Below the pieces are notes generated by a model, which saw only the letters and a program-made list of their open reading frames with translations, had not been told where the DNA came from and made no database searches. A stretch of 64,000 nt of DNA, taken from assembly GCA_014871385.1 (NCBI GenBank), contig CM026430.1, positions 6,120,630 to 6,184,629 of the forward strand, given 5' to 3'. The position numbers and the translations under genes are program-made. The stretch is from Ceratodon purpureus (Eukaryota; Streptophyta; Bryopsida; Pseudoditrichales; Ditrichaceae). Below, one piece after another: positions 37,686-50,200 of the stretch (positions are counted from its first letter, which is position 1; each line of letters starts with the position of its first letter).

Positions 37686-39480
37686 CTACAAACACCATCC
37701 AACATGTTAACCAAAAATTAAAAAGGTAAAATACTTGTAAAAGAATGTATGTAAATGCATAACATTGGAATCAGCTCCTTGGCTTACATTTCATAAATAA
37801 AAGTAGCTTGTATCTACTTCTATTGAAAGTGTTAAATGTGCCAAAGAAGATTTGTACCATCTCAATATGCTCTCTATTTTTTCCCATTTCAACATGCGCT
37901 CCACCAGTCTCGAATCAATATTGTGTGAAGACTGTAAAGAAAATCCTGAAATATAATTTTTGAAGGATTTAGACAAATGAAACATGTTCATCAAAACTTT
38001 CAAATACAAATAGTTTGTCAAGAACAACTGAAATATGTACCTTTTTGACTCGAGAGAATTGCAAATGCCAATTGTTGAGAAACCTATGAATTTTGAAGGA
38101 TGTATGATTAAAGGGGATGGTGCATACATTTCAATTCCAACCAAAAACATACGATCATTTAACAATTATTTTCAAAAAGGGTAACATGCACTACCATAGC
38201 ACATACTATGTTATGACATCTCCACATTGACAGTTATGTCTGATCAACCATGCGCATGAGTCCAAAGTATTAAGTTTTTCTAGGACTTCGTAGAACTAGA
38301 AATTCTTCTACATATCAAATTGTATTGAAAGACATGAGTAGATGAAGTAACGTTACATTTAATAACGGAACTCTTCAATACGAGTACATGGAAAACATAA
38401 CATATATAGGAGAACAATAAATCAATAGTAGTGCCTAAGCGTAGCATTTCATAGTACTGAAATGTAAACACAAAGTTTTTTAAGAGCACTGTACCAATTT
38501 GGCAACAAAGGATTACATAATCCAAATAATGGATGCTATTGGAACTTGTTCTGTTCTAGTAATACTCAATGTGAATCATTAATCTCTTTATCTAGATAGG
38601 ATCTCCGATCCAAGTAAGGGCCGGCGTGAATACAGCGTTTACTCATCTAGGTAATGAACCAATGCTCACCAGACAAAGGATCACTAATACCAAACTACGC
38701 ACCCCTTTCAGAAATAGATCTCTTTTTCTACTATATGTATAGAACCAAATTCTACATTTGAGGCATCAATCCAGTAGTCAATTGACTACTGGAATCTGGT
38801 GCTCTGTAGAAGAGATCCAAGTACACGATCTTATTTATACGTATTAGTTCCATAAAAGCATCGTAGATCAGACCGTAGGAATAATTTCAAATACATTTAA
38901 ATAATTGAAAAGAAGTAAATAAGAGATCCGAAATTATATCGAGATGGATAGCATAGTAGAATTTGAAGCACAATTCTGTCTTTCACGATGATGATGATAT
39001 CAACGTCAATGTAGACACAAAATAGACAGGTGAAACAACAGAGACAGTGTAGTTCATAACATTGTCGAGGCTCTCTATATGCAAACCAAAGTGATTGCTT
39101 AAATTGTACCTGATGGTAGATGCGTTGTGATATAAGCGTGTCCAATTGAAGTGGAGTGCGTTTTGTCAAGGAAATCTTCTACAACTGAACATTTTGTTAG
39201 TACTCAAGCGAATGTGATTCAAAGAATTTGATGCAAACAAAGGAATGTTGCTATTGAGTACTAAAGAACTATCCAATAAGCTAGGGGCTAAAAAACAAAT
39301 ACATTCCGAGAAAGTGTGAAGAAAAACAACGCAGATCAAAAACATTTAGTGCCTAAAAGCATTGCAAAGGAACACAAAATGAGTAGCTTACAAACCTCAA
39401 CAAAGAACGTTTTGCTTGAGACGGCAAACCCGCAGGAGACACGAGTTGCTGCAAAAATCGTCAGGGCTATAGAAAACCAG
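37686..39480 (-). other. 5' introns, leader and promoter of the left gene
   Basis: Contains candidate upstream exons of the minus-strand gene (39170-39110 ends CATCAG before GTACAA; about 39470-39420 ends GTTGAG before GTTTGTAAG) and one perfect 22-bp palindrome at 38771. The first ATG exon could not be fixed. Confidence 0.4.
38771..38792. promoter_or_regulatory. 22-bp palindrome, site 1 (perfect)
   Basis: Half-site CCAGTAGTCAA is followed immediately by its exact reverse complement. It lies in the upstream/intron region of the left gene. A binding-site role is inference from repetition and position. Confidence 0.7.
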
Positions 39481-40444
39481 TGGTATGAGAGATGAGATTG
39501 GAGGCTACAAAAATCGAACTATACTCTGCTAACCCTAAAATGATACAAGTTTCAACATTCGCCTATGAAGTGTTAGATATACAAGTGCAAAGTCTGCAAC
39601 CTAAATGATTCACAAGTTAACAAAAACTGCGACAGAAACAAGCTATGGTGATGCAAAGAGCGGGCATACGCACAGAGAAGCATACAAAGAAGAGGGAGAA
39701 GGAAGAAGAGTGACGAATGAAGGAGAAGGGTGTGGGAAGGAGGGGGTGGTTTGGCGGCTACAGCGTACAGCATTTGATACTTATGTCAACTTAACATTTG
39801 GCGGCTGCAAACCCTGTCATTATTTAAACTTGACAGTTGGCGGCTGCAAACGATCTATTATGAGGGTAGGGCTGTCCTAGCTAGTTTGACCTAATCAAGG
39901 CAGACTGAGTGGGTAGATTGGATAAAGTTGGTGGGTAGATTGGAGAAAGTTGGTAGATGTCCGCTCAAAGGAGAAGAAGGGGGTTACTAGATTCTAACAT
40001 GTTTAAAAACATTCAAAAAATAAATTTTTAGATTCATGATGAGAATATTGGAATACCAAAATACTTATAACAATTTCTAGATTCATGAATTTCTAGTTTC
40101 ATGATAAAAATATTGGAACACCTATTACGTCACATAACATGAACTTCACATCCTTAAATAAAACTTACAAATTCATTTCATATTAATTGCACATTAAAAT
40201 TTATCTACAAATGTTTTGAAAATAATCATTATTTTATGCATCAAGATTGAATCCAAATAGCATATTCTAATTCATTTTCTTACCTTGGATTTAATTTGCT
40301 TTTTAAGTATTTTATTGGATTATTAGAAGTGTCAAATTTCTATATTTATTCTAGAAGTTTTCATGTAGACTACATTTAAACTCTATAAATATGTAGGATT
40401 GCAAAATTAATATTTGTGAAATTAGAAAACCAGTGACATGGACC

Positions 40445-40493
40445 ATATATATAGTCTAACCTTGGACTTAGTTTGGGTGACATTATCAAGGTT

Positions 40494-40551
<58 letters not shown>
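40445..40551. repeat. Hairpin followed by (TA)n microsatellite
   Basis: ATATAGTCTAACCTTG (ending about 40464) pairs with CAAGGTTAGACTATAT (from 40487) around a 22-nt loop. The right arm runs into about 27 TA repeats (40498-40551). The hairpin is absent from the second copy of the internal duplication. Confidence 0.8.
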
Positions 40552-42084
40552 TTATTTTTTTTTGATGAATATATATTTATATGTATTGTGATGCAATATA
40601 TAGATATATTGCAATACATATACATACATCATCAATTTCATATGTAAATCAATTTCCTTAACAAGCTTTAAGCCATAATTCATATCCAATAAATGAAGTA
40701 ATATTTAGGAGAAGTCATAGTTACTAGTTTCTCTGGAAAATTCTACATCTTATTCTAAATTACATATCGAATGATGATGAGAAATCAAGGTTAAGTTTAA
40801 TTAATGTATAGTGAAGACTCTCAAGTCATTTTTACACAGAATATGTTCACTCAAAAAGTGTAGAGAATTTTCTTGGACCATTTATTGTAGATAAGATTGT
40901 GGATTTCTAAAAGATTCACTTCATAGGATAAATTTTTACATATTCCTTTTAAGGTAATGCGATAATTTATGATGTTCAACATTTATTTTTATAAAGGTAC
41001 TCAAACTATAATCTAGAGAAGTGAAGGTATTATTTTTAAGTTTACACAGAATAAAATCAAGGTTTTATTTCATATGTATAGAATATATGTTTCAGTCTTG
41101 TTTTAGAAACACTTGTTATTTGGACTATGTAAATGTTCAATACCATGACTTTCAAACTTACCATGCTTGCATCTTTTACTATTCAATACCATGTACATAT
41201 TAACACATGATTCATGTATTAATTCTTAATTAAAAATTAATTAAGAATTGTATTAAATTTATTAATTTATTAATTATATTAAGATTATAAATTAAATTCG
41301 ATTATAAATCAAATTTTGGAATTATAGATATAATTTATAAATCAATTTTTTAAATTAAAATCATAAATTATAAATTAATTGTTGAATTAAAGTTTGGAAT
41401 GTATTCGTGTTTGAAATATGGATAACACTCAAATATTAATTATTAAAACCAACAATAATTATAAATATAATATGATTTCTATCTTCAATGCTAAATGTAC
41501 AATTTAAATATTATCTAGTCATATATAAATATCTTAGGAATTTAGGATATTAGCATATTAAAGGATATTATTTTCATGTTATACCAAGAACATGTAGTAC
41601 CACTAAATTATACACTAATACTTGTACATGTAAGTGTAAATATTTAGGTGATATTAGAATTAATTAAATTATTATCTTAATCATTGTACATGTTGCAACG
41701 TATATAAATCTCAAACATTATTTATGTAAATAGAATGTTCTAAAAAGTATGCAAATTATTTCAATACATGATTACCGAAAATATTTTTTGAATTAAAAAA
41801 GAAACTGTCATTTGATAAAATTTTCATTAAACATGCTTCAGAGATTTTGAATGCTTAACATAGATGATTTAAATATTTAGAAAACAATTTACTCTTGAAA
41901 AACCAAATTTTTAAAAGTCATTTTAAATTTTTAGAACACGATTTATTTTTGGAATTAAATCAACTTGACAATAAAAGTTGGACAAAAAAAAGGAGAAAGA
42001 AAATAGAACTGAGAATGTAAAAGGAAAAAGTAAAAATAACTGAAAACGCAAAAGGAAAAAGTAAAGTTTTTGCTGCACCGAAAA

Positions 42085-42306
42085 TAATGATGTTGGCTTG
42101 GGGTCACGTCAACACCAAATCTAATATCTCGTGTGGATTCCGACGCTGGGGTTGCTCTAGACTTTGGAAGCATCGCTTGCGTCTGGGGTTCGGGAGCGCG
42201 TGCTGGGTTGAGTGCGAATGGCCAAGAAATTCAGCCTCCTCCACCGTTCGCTGCGGACTCCACCGGCGGCACCTTCTTCTGCAGAGGTGCTTTTTCAAAA
42301 TCTAGG
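42085..42306. other. GC-rich islet 1 inside the giant element
   Basis: A sharply GC-rich segment (GGGGTCACGTCAACACC, then CGGGAGCGCGTGCTGG) within very AT-rich DNA, placed directly after copy 1 of the internal duplication. Short ORFs on both strands have no recognisable product. It could be a regulatory island or captured host DNA. Confidence 0.45.
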
Positions 42307-43702
42307 AAATGAGATTTTCATGTAGACTACAATTAAACTCTATAAATATGTAGGATTGCAAAATTGATATTTGTGAAATTTGGATAGTTCCAACAAACTG
42401 TTTGACATAAGATGTTTATTAGTGAAATCCAACGTATCTACTTCCTTTACACATAGTTAATAGAAATTTGATATGTAATTCAAAAGTTATCAATGGTTGA
42501 AGGTTTTAAATCTAAATGTAGGCAACAAAAAACATTTTCAAATATATTCACCAAAATATATATATACATACATCATCAATTTCGTATGTAAATCAATTTC
42601 CTTAACAAGCTTTAAGCCATTCATATCCAATAAATGAAGTAATATTTAGGAGAAGTCATAGTTACTGATTTCTCTGGAAAATTCTACATCTTATTCTAAA
42701 TTATATATAGAATAACGGTGAAAATCAAGGTTAAATTTAATGAATGTTTGGTGAAGACTTTGAAGTCATTTTTTACACAGAATATGCACTTGCCCACTAG
42801 AAAACTATAGAGAATTTTGTTGGAAAGTTTATTGTAGATAATATTTTAGTTTTCTAAAGGATTGAAAAAAACCTGTTTTAGAAGTTTAGGCAAAAATTAC
42901 TTCCGATTGATTTTTCAAATTCAAGTTTCAAATGGAGTTTACCATCATTCAAGGATTAAAAATATCTCTGGAAGTTCAAGTTCTTTTTTGTTTATTGATA
43001 TTAAGTAAAGTCGATCAAGGTTTTTGATTGTTTTTTCATACACTGATGTGCTACAATTACTGTGTTGGTTCAGATTTCTTTAGAATAAAATACATGGCGA
43101 TAAATTGATTATTTAGTGCTTGAAGAGAGATTGTAATTATTTGATGTGGGTTCTTCAACTGTAAAAATAGAGCCATATTTTTTCAACTGCAACATCAAGT
43201 ATATAAATGTACTTTAAACAACTTGAGTGATCACATTTTAATGTTTTCATGTCTTATTTTTCAAAAATTTGGGAATAAGATATAATATTTGTACCAATAC
43301 ATAATTCATGTTGTTAAGTTTTCAAACAAGAAGTTCAGTGACGATCGTTGTATTTTTTTAAAAACTTTTATACTTCTCAAATGAGATGTTTAAAAATATT
43401 TATAAATGAAATCAAAAATTATAATTAACAATACAATTTAAATATTATAAATCTATGAATTAGTAGTTTTAATATAATTTAAAATTTTAAAATTCATAAT
43501 TTGAATTTTAAAAATTGTAATTTTAATATATAAAAAATTATAAATTATAATATGTAAAAATTCATTTATAATTTCAAATTAATTTTTGGGACACTATCAT
43601 TTACTAATAAACCCACCTAGTGGTCAAGCAAACAATTCACTTATGCAACAAGAACTCTACTATCTAGATAGGAAGATCCAGATGGGACTTGTTAATCATC
43701 AC

Positions 43703-43804
43703 TGATAATCTCGTGCTTCCGTCGTGGCATGAAAATAAGTAATTATCATCTTCCTTGATAATCTTGTGCTTCCATCGTGGCATGAAAATAAGTAATTATC
43801 ATCT
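43703..43804. repeat. 53-bp tandem duplication
   Basis: Two adjacent units, each TGATAATCT..GTGCTTCC..TCGTGGCATG.. and ending in ATTATCATCTT, differ by about three substitutions. They lie in the 1.6-kb segment that interrupts the second copy of the larger duplication. Confidence 0.8.
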
Positions 43805-45529
43805 TTACTCAGTCTTTGATATGAAGGAAAATGAGAGTTCATTACTATTGTATAACTTTGTAGGTAGCTGATTTGAGGATTTTCACTCTCTGACGGAAAT
43901 TCAAGTCATTACATGAGGTTGCAGAGGGCAACACATAACATGCTAACATACGAAGTAAGAAACGTTACTAAATTATCACCCAACGCGTTTTGGCATTCAT
44001 CAAACATGCATTAGATATATTCTTTAATTGGAATTATAAATTTTAATATAGAAAAAGAGAATTGAATAATAAAATCGTGAATTTTAAATTAATTCATAAT
44101 TTTTTGAATTAATATCAACTTGAGATTACTTCCTTGATTATAAATTTTAATTAATTCAATGAGTCATAATTAATATATATTTCTACATATTATTTTAAAT
44201 TGATTCAAAATTAAAATTTTATATTCAACCTGAATTAATTTTTATTATTAAGTTTGAATTAATTTCTACAAATTCACCTTAACTTATATATTTATTCAAA
44301 ATCAAATATTTGTTGTCAAAAGGCAGATAGTATACATACATGACTTGTTAGAAGTACAATATATCAAGTAGAAATTTTGTACCTACGATAAATTGATTAT
44401 CATTCTGCAAGTGATATTACAAAAAGCAATCTAGTGACTCAGGTTGACTTTGCTATTTCGCATGTTATACAATAAAAGATTCTCTTCATATGATAAATTT
44501 TTACATATTATTTTTAAGGTAATGCGATAATTTGTTGTTTTTTTCAAATAGCAGAATGAGAAAAGGAAGTATGTATATGATGTTCATCATTTATTTGTAT
44601 AAAGGTCTCAAATTAGAATCTAGAGAAGTGAAGGTATTATTTTTATTTTATACAGAATAAAATCAAGGTTTTATTTTATATGTACATCTTTTACTATTCA
44701 ATACCATGTACATATTAACACATGATTTATGTATTAATTCAAAATTAAGAATTATTTATAAATTATATTAATTTATAAATTATATTAATTTATTAATTAT
44801 ATTAAAATCATAAATTAAATTCAATTATAAATCACATTTTTGAATTAAAATTAGAATTTGATGCATCAATTTTTGAATTAAGGACCAAGGTTTGAAATGT
44901 ATTTGTGCTTGAAATATGTATAACACTCAAATTTTATAAACCAAGAATAATTTTTAATATAATAAGATTTATATCTTTAATGCTAGGTGTAGAGTTTAAA
45001 TATTATTTACTCATATATAAATATCTTAGGGATTTAGGATATTAGTGCATGTTAAAGGATACTATTTTCATGTTATACCAAGAACATGTAGTACCACTAA
45101 ATTATACAGTAATATTTGTATATGTAAGTGTAAATATTTAGGTGATATTAGAATTGATAAAATTATTATCTTAATCATTGTACATGTTGCAAAGTATATA
45201 AATCTCAAACATTATTTATGTATATAGTATGCAAATTATTTCAATATATGATTACTGAAAATATTTTTTTTTGAATTCAAAAAGAAATTGTTATTTTATA
45301 AAATTTTCATTAAACATGCTTCAGATATTTTGAATGCCTAAAATAGACATTTTAAATATTTAGAACATGGTTTACTCTTGAAAAACTAAATTTTTAAAAG
45401 TTATTTAAAATTTTTAGAACACGATTTATTTTTGGAATTAAATCAACTTGACAATTAAAGTTGGAAGAAAAATGGAGAAAGAAAACAGTGAGAATGTAAA
45501 AGAAAAAAGTAAGAAAGGTTGACTTTGTT

Positions 45530-46240
45530 AGGGTGTGAGCTGGTAGGATAGGGAGGTGATGCTTACTGCGGGGGAGCGGTGCTCGGTGGCTGGGATGCGG
45601 TGCTCGGTGGCTGGGGTATCGAAGCGTTACTACGGGGGAAGCGGTGCTTGGTGGCTGGGGATGCGGTGGTTTAGAGCTAGCGGACCGAGCAGTGTGTGTG
45701 CGAGGGAGAGTGTGTTGGGCTGTGAAGCGGTGGTGGTGCGTTGGGCTGTGAAGTGGTGATGGTGTGTTGGGCTGTGAAGCGGTGGTGGTGCGTTGGGCTG
45801 TGAAGCGGTGATGGTGTGTTGGGCTGTGAAGTGGTGATGGTGTGTTGGGCTGTGAAGCGGCGGTGGTATGTTGGGTGTGTTGGGCTGTGAAGCGGCGGTG
45901 GTATGTTGGGTGTGTTGGGCTGTGAAGCGGCGGTGGTATGTTGGGTTGTGAAGCGGTGGTGTTAGTGGACTCGCACTGTAAGGAAGCGGCTGCATCGAAG
46001 CATTCAACAGGTTTGAGGCTCCAGGCGGTTCCTTTTGAGTTTTAGTTTATTTATTTCTTTTGCTCCGGAGGTTGATACAGGCGGGCCGTAACTCTTGGTT
46101 CAGATCATTTCGATCCTTGCTCAGGTGCTCGTGCAAGCTGTGAAGCGGTGAACCAGTCCAAGTTTTCCGGAGTCTGAAGTTGGTTCGGTGACTGGAGTCA
46201 AAGGAAGGAGCGGTGGTTAGTGCGTTGCTTTGTTCAAACA
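45530..46240. repeat. GC-rich islet 2 with GGGCTGTGAAGCGGTGG minisatellite
   Basis: At about 45690-45965 a unit of roughly 22-40 bp built on GTGTTGGGCTGTGAAGCGG is repeated at least eight times with variation. A related GCGGTGCTCGGTGGCTGGG repeat precedes it at 45577-45665. The block keeps a minus-strand frame open (His/Thr/Pro repeats), which I regard as an artefact. It follows the second copy of the internal duplication and lies about 1 kb upstream of the right gene, so it may belong to that promoter. Confidence 0.7.
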
Positions 46241-47012
46241 ACCAAGCAGGTTCTAGCCATTCAGGCCATCTTGTGTGTCTATGGTAGTTTGTTTTTTTTG
46301 TTTTGTTATTTTCATGTTTGAGAAATTATTGGATGTGAGCTGTAATTCTCTGATTTGGTTGTTTTGGACTGAAATTGAACGTTACTTTTTACATGTGATT
46401 GCACATTAAGATAAAAGATAAAAAATCAGTAACTTTAAGCGTTAAAAATTCTAAATTACGACGTAAATTGAATGAGTTAAAATAAAAAGTAATTATGTAA
46501 CTTAAACCACTTAGAGTTAATAATAAATTTGAGATAGTAATTATTTAGTTACTGAGGTATTTAGGGTCTGTAATTACTTAGGGTTATGGTAAAATTTATT
46601 TACCTTTTGCCCTAAAAATATTTACCTTGATAATTTTTAGATTTTTACCATAAGTAACTAAATTTTTACCATAGGACAGTAGGCCAGAGCCAACTATTTA
46701 GAGTTGCGCTTTTCTGGTTTACACAAGACACTAATTCTTTGTCTTATACATGCAGAGGACAAGCCCATCCAAGTTTTAATTTTGTCTCACATCGAACCTT
46801 TTAAGACAGCCTTTTGCAACACGAGGTATGTGATTTTTAAAAATAGGGAATTATCTAAATACTTGGAATAATTATTGAAATACTTGTCTAAATACAAAAC
46901 ACAACATGTATAAAATACATAATTTAAAGTACGATTATATTCCCAAGTATATATACAATGTATAGTTAGAGTAGTCATTGTTACCTTGTCGTATCATAGA
47001 GTTTTATTAAAT

Positions 47013-47034
47013 CCAGTAGTCAATTGCCCACTGG
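47013..47034. promoter_or_regulatory. 22-bp palindrome, site 2
   Basis: CCAGTAGTCAA-TTGCCCACTGG, two mismatches from perfect symmetry. It lies about 210 bp upstream of the ATG of the ParB/methylase-like gene. Confidence 0.7.
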
Positions 47035-47077
47035 ATTGGCCTCTCCTTTCGGTGAGAAAAAATTTTAGACTTCAAAT

Positions 47078-47099
47078 CCAGTAGTCAATTGCCCACTGG
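47078..47099. promoter_or_regulatory. 22-bp palindrome, site 3
   Basis: Identical to site 2 and spaced 65 bp from it start to start, with flanks AAATCCAG (here) and TAAATCCAG (site 2) also shared. Two sites in tandem immediately upstream of the gene suggest an operator-like arrangement, which is inference. Confidence 0.7.
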
Positions 47100-47225
47100 A
47101 CTGTGCTTTATTTTGATTTTGAATTTGTTCCATGCTTTTGTCAAACACAAATGTTGTTCTAATCTTGAAGTTATGAATTCATTCTACTTACATGTACTAA
47201 GTTGAATTCTGTTTTATTAGAGGTG

Positions 47226-50200
47226 ATGGCGCCACACAAAGATCGGGAGAAAGTGCCTGAAATTCCTTACTCCGGCGCGTTGAAGAAATTATTTGAACAA
47301 GTTGAAGATGTCAATTTCCCATTCAATGAAAATGATGTGAATGTTGGAAAGAAATATTACATTCAACGGAAGATTGCATCCCCTCGGCTCTGGTATTTGG
47401 AATTGCACAAGCTTCCTAGAGATGGTGGCTTTGCCTTTCGAGTTGCAGTGAATGGGGTGCTTCCACCTGAAACAAATCCAGCATTTGCAACAATCTCAAA
47501 TTTGATTGTTACTCATGTCAAGGTAAGTCATTCACACATATTTTTATGGGTTGAAAATGCTTCCGGAAGTGTTGCAAATTTAATCTTCAACGAAGATGAG
47601 GATAAGTTCCAGGCACGCTTGTTTACGGAGGGTCTGGTAGTGCACGAAGAAGCAATCAAGGAGATGATTGATGGACCTCTTCTTTCTACTGAAGATATTC
47701 GAGATTTGAACAGAAGTGCCGAAAGCATTACTCGTGTTTTGAAGCATATTCTTGCAACGCTGGAAGAGGTTAACAAACTATGTATGACAAGGGCATCTGA
47801 GGCATCTGGGAATCGAAGAACGAAGAAGACCGTAGTTCCAACTGTGATTATACCTACTGCTCCAAGTCGAGATAGATGTATTAAGGAAACCAAAAAACTT
47901 CCTAAATCCATTAAGGTGGCGGATGGAGAAGTAAAGGAAGGCATAGTACGGAGCGGTGGTGCTCGAAAGCATATAGGGACTGTAGTTGGTATAGAGGCTG
48001 ACAACGTCGATAGAAGAATTCCTTCATCTCACATTCAGACTACACTATTGGAACTCCGTGGAAAGAAAAAAACACCAGACTCTAATAAAGGGAGACATCA
48101 GCCGGAGGATGTTATGAAGCCACCATCTCCCGATACGAAGAGAAGGTTGGATATTGAGTTTCAAGGAGCATCCGGATCTGAACTTGTCCCTGCCCCTCTG
48201 AAAAGGAAGTTGAAAGAACGTATACATCAGCATCCAGTGAAGACTCTTGAAGGAAAGAGAATTGATTTTCAGGATTTTCAAGCTGAGCTCATTCAGTTTA
48301 AGGAGCGGAGTAAACCAATGTATATTTGGGGCCAAGACACGTTTCATATGATATCTGTTGATGCTATGCAGATAGCCCCAAATGAACTCAAGTACCGACC
48401 GTTTCATGAGTCGTTACTGAGAACTCTGACACAAATATTTCTCACCGCATTGCATCCTCAGAAACAGACTCTGACATTGATGCCGGCTTGCAAAGTAAAG
48501 CCGAAGTCATTTGAAGATTGCAAGGACGGGCCTTTCTATATCATTAATGGGCAACATACCTTTGCTGCGGCAAAAACTATCATTTCAAATCCTGATGTAC
48601 ACGAGGAGCAGAAAGAGAAGCTTCGATATTGGAATTGTGATTTTGTTTGGACAGAAGATCTTGTTCTATTGTCAGAACTTTCTCGTCGCACAAACAATAC
48701 TAATCAGCACGTATGGAATTCCCCAGAGTATCTTCTTCACATTCAATACACCCGGGATTTGTGGATAAACTATGATAGACCGGAGATGCGCCCTGGAGTA
48801 AAAGTCAACAGTAAGGAGCATAAAAATTGGAAGGTACACCTTATAGACTATTCTTGCCTTTGTATTTACTTTTATAATTTTTTTTATTAACTACTATCTT
48901 CATCCGATAGTCAATTGACCACTGAATTTTTACAAATATCTCGTGGTGTAAATCTAGGAATTCCAATTAAAAGCTGTTGAGACTTTGAACTCCATGAATG
49001 TGAAAAACCAAGGAAAAACAAGCAAGGAATATCAGGGAGAATTCAAAGTCATTTGTGCGGATGATGAACTTTATTCGAAGATCATGAATGCTTTCAAATG
49101 GTATGAAAGTGGCGACCTTTTAAATCCGGACACTGGGAATAAGTGGCGACATGAATCAGAGGCCTTTGACAACAAGGAGTGGACTCCAAAGCACACGGTG
49201 GCGTATACATTTAAATGTATACGATCTCTGGGAAGGGATAGTCTTCTTGAACTTGTTCAGAAGATCACCAACGGACTCGATGAGAATGGTAATCGTATTG
49301 AAGGAGGGCTCAAATATCCCAAAGTTATGTTGGGTGGAAGCAAGCCCAAAAAGAGATACACTTGTACTCTGAAGGAGTGGACAGACAGGAAGAAAGCAAA
49401 AAATGCTATAGTTCGATGGTTTGACCGCAAATATCCAAGGGAACTTTGGAATGGAGATCTGAATACTGAAGAATGGAAGGCGTTCAAGGAGCAGTTGGGA
49501 TTTACAAGTGCACATATGGATGAACTGATTCGAAGGGCAACCAAGCAATATCTTGCCAAGTTCATGAAGGTTAGTGATAAGCCAAAACGACAACAACCTC
49601 CTCCACCGAATGCCTTCCTTGCAGAAATGCAACGAATTCTGAAGAGGCGCACACCTACAGTTATTTTTTTTGCCCCTGTTCTTTCTTTCCTTCAAAGAAA
49701 TGGTACTATCTCTGAGTTTGCAAGGGCTAGAACTGATGGTGATTCTACTGATCTTCCTGGGCCCGTTGATGACCCAACGAAGTGGGTGACTGTACCACCC
49801 CGTGACTTCTCATTTGCTGGGGGAATCATGGATTTCCGTCAAGTTGACAGCTTCCTTGAGGAAGAAGAGACTGAGCTTCCTCAGCCTGCAATGAACTACA
49901 TATCTCTTATGTCCAATTTGGCGGTTCCACCCAACATTTTGATGGCCCCTCCATATTGGATGATAATTGCACACTCAAACCAGTTCAAAGAAGTGGAATT
50001 ATTCATTGAACACTATTTTCCTAATTGGATAGTTTCTGAAAGTCGTTATGTTCCAGCCGCCGGAGAAAAACATTTCTTCTCCAATTTTATCTTGAAGAAA
50101 GGAAATGGTGTCTTGGTTTTTGTTTTGCAAAATCCAATGTATCCTTCTATGGATTGGGGAAAACAAGTGGTTTCTGAGGAGCGGGAGAAGAAGATTGGTG

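Larger units (their letters stand above)
40353..45510. repeat. Internal tandem duplication (about 1.75 kb, second copy interrupted)
   Basis: Copy 1 (about 40353-42084) matches a split second copy: 40353-40870 resembles 42307-42870, and 40910-42084 resembles 44460-45510. Shared landmarks include GTAGACTACA..TTAAACTC, CAAGCTTTAAGCCAT, TAGGAGAAGTCATAGTTACT and ATACCATGTACATATTAAC. The second copy is interrupted by about 1.6 kb of unrelated AT-rich DNA. Both copies end at the transition into a GC-rich islet. The central region has no ORF of note. Confidence 0.8.

Noticed and set aside
45630-46007. 125-codon His/Thr/Pro ORF
   Set aside because: Reverse reading of the GGGCTGTGAAGCGG minisatellite.
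47523-47570. Splice donor AAG-GTAAGT inside exon 1 of the ParB/methylase-like gene
   Set aside because: The consensus is strong, but the frame remains open for another 1.3 kb with protein-like composition and no convincing short-range acceptor. It could be an alternative donor, so no intron is modelled.
47528-48004. 158-codon minus-strand ORF
   Set aside because: Shadow of exon 1 on the opposite strand; no motif.
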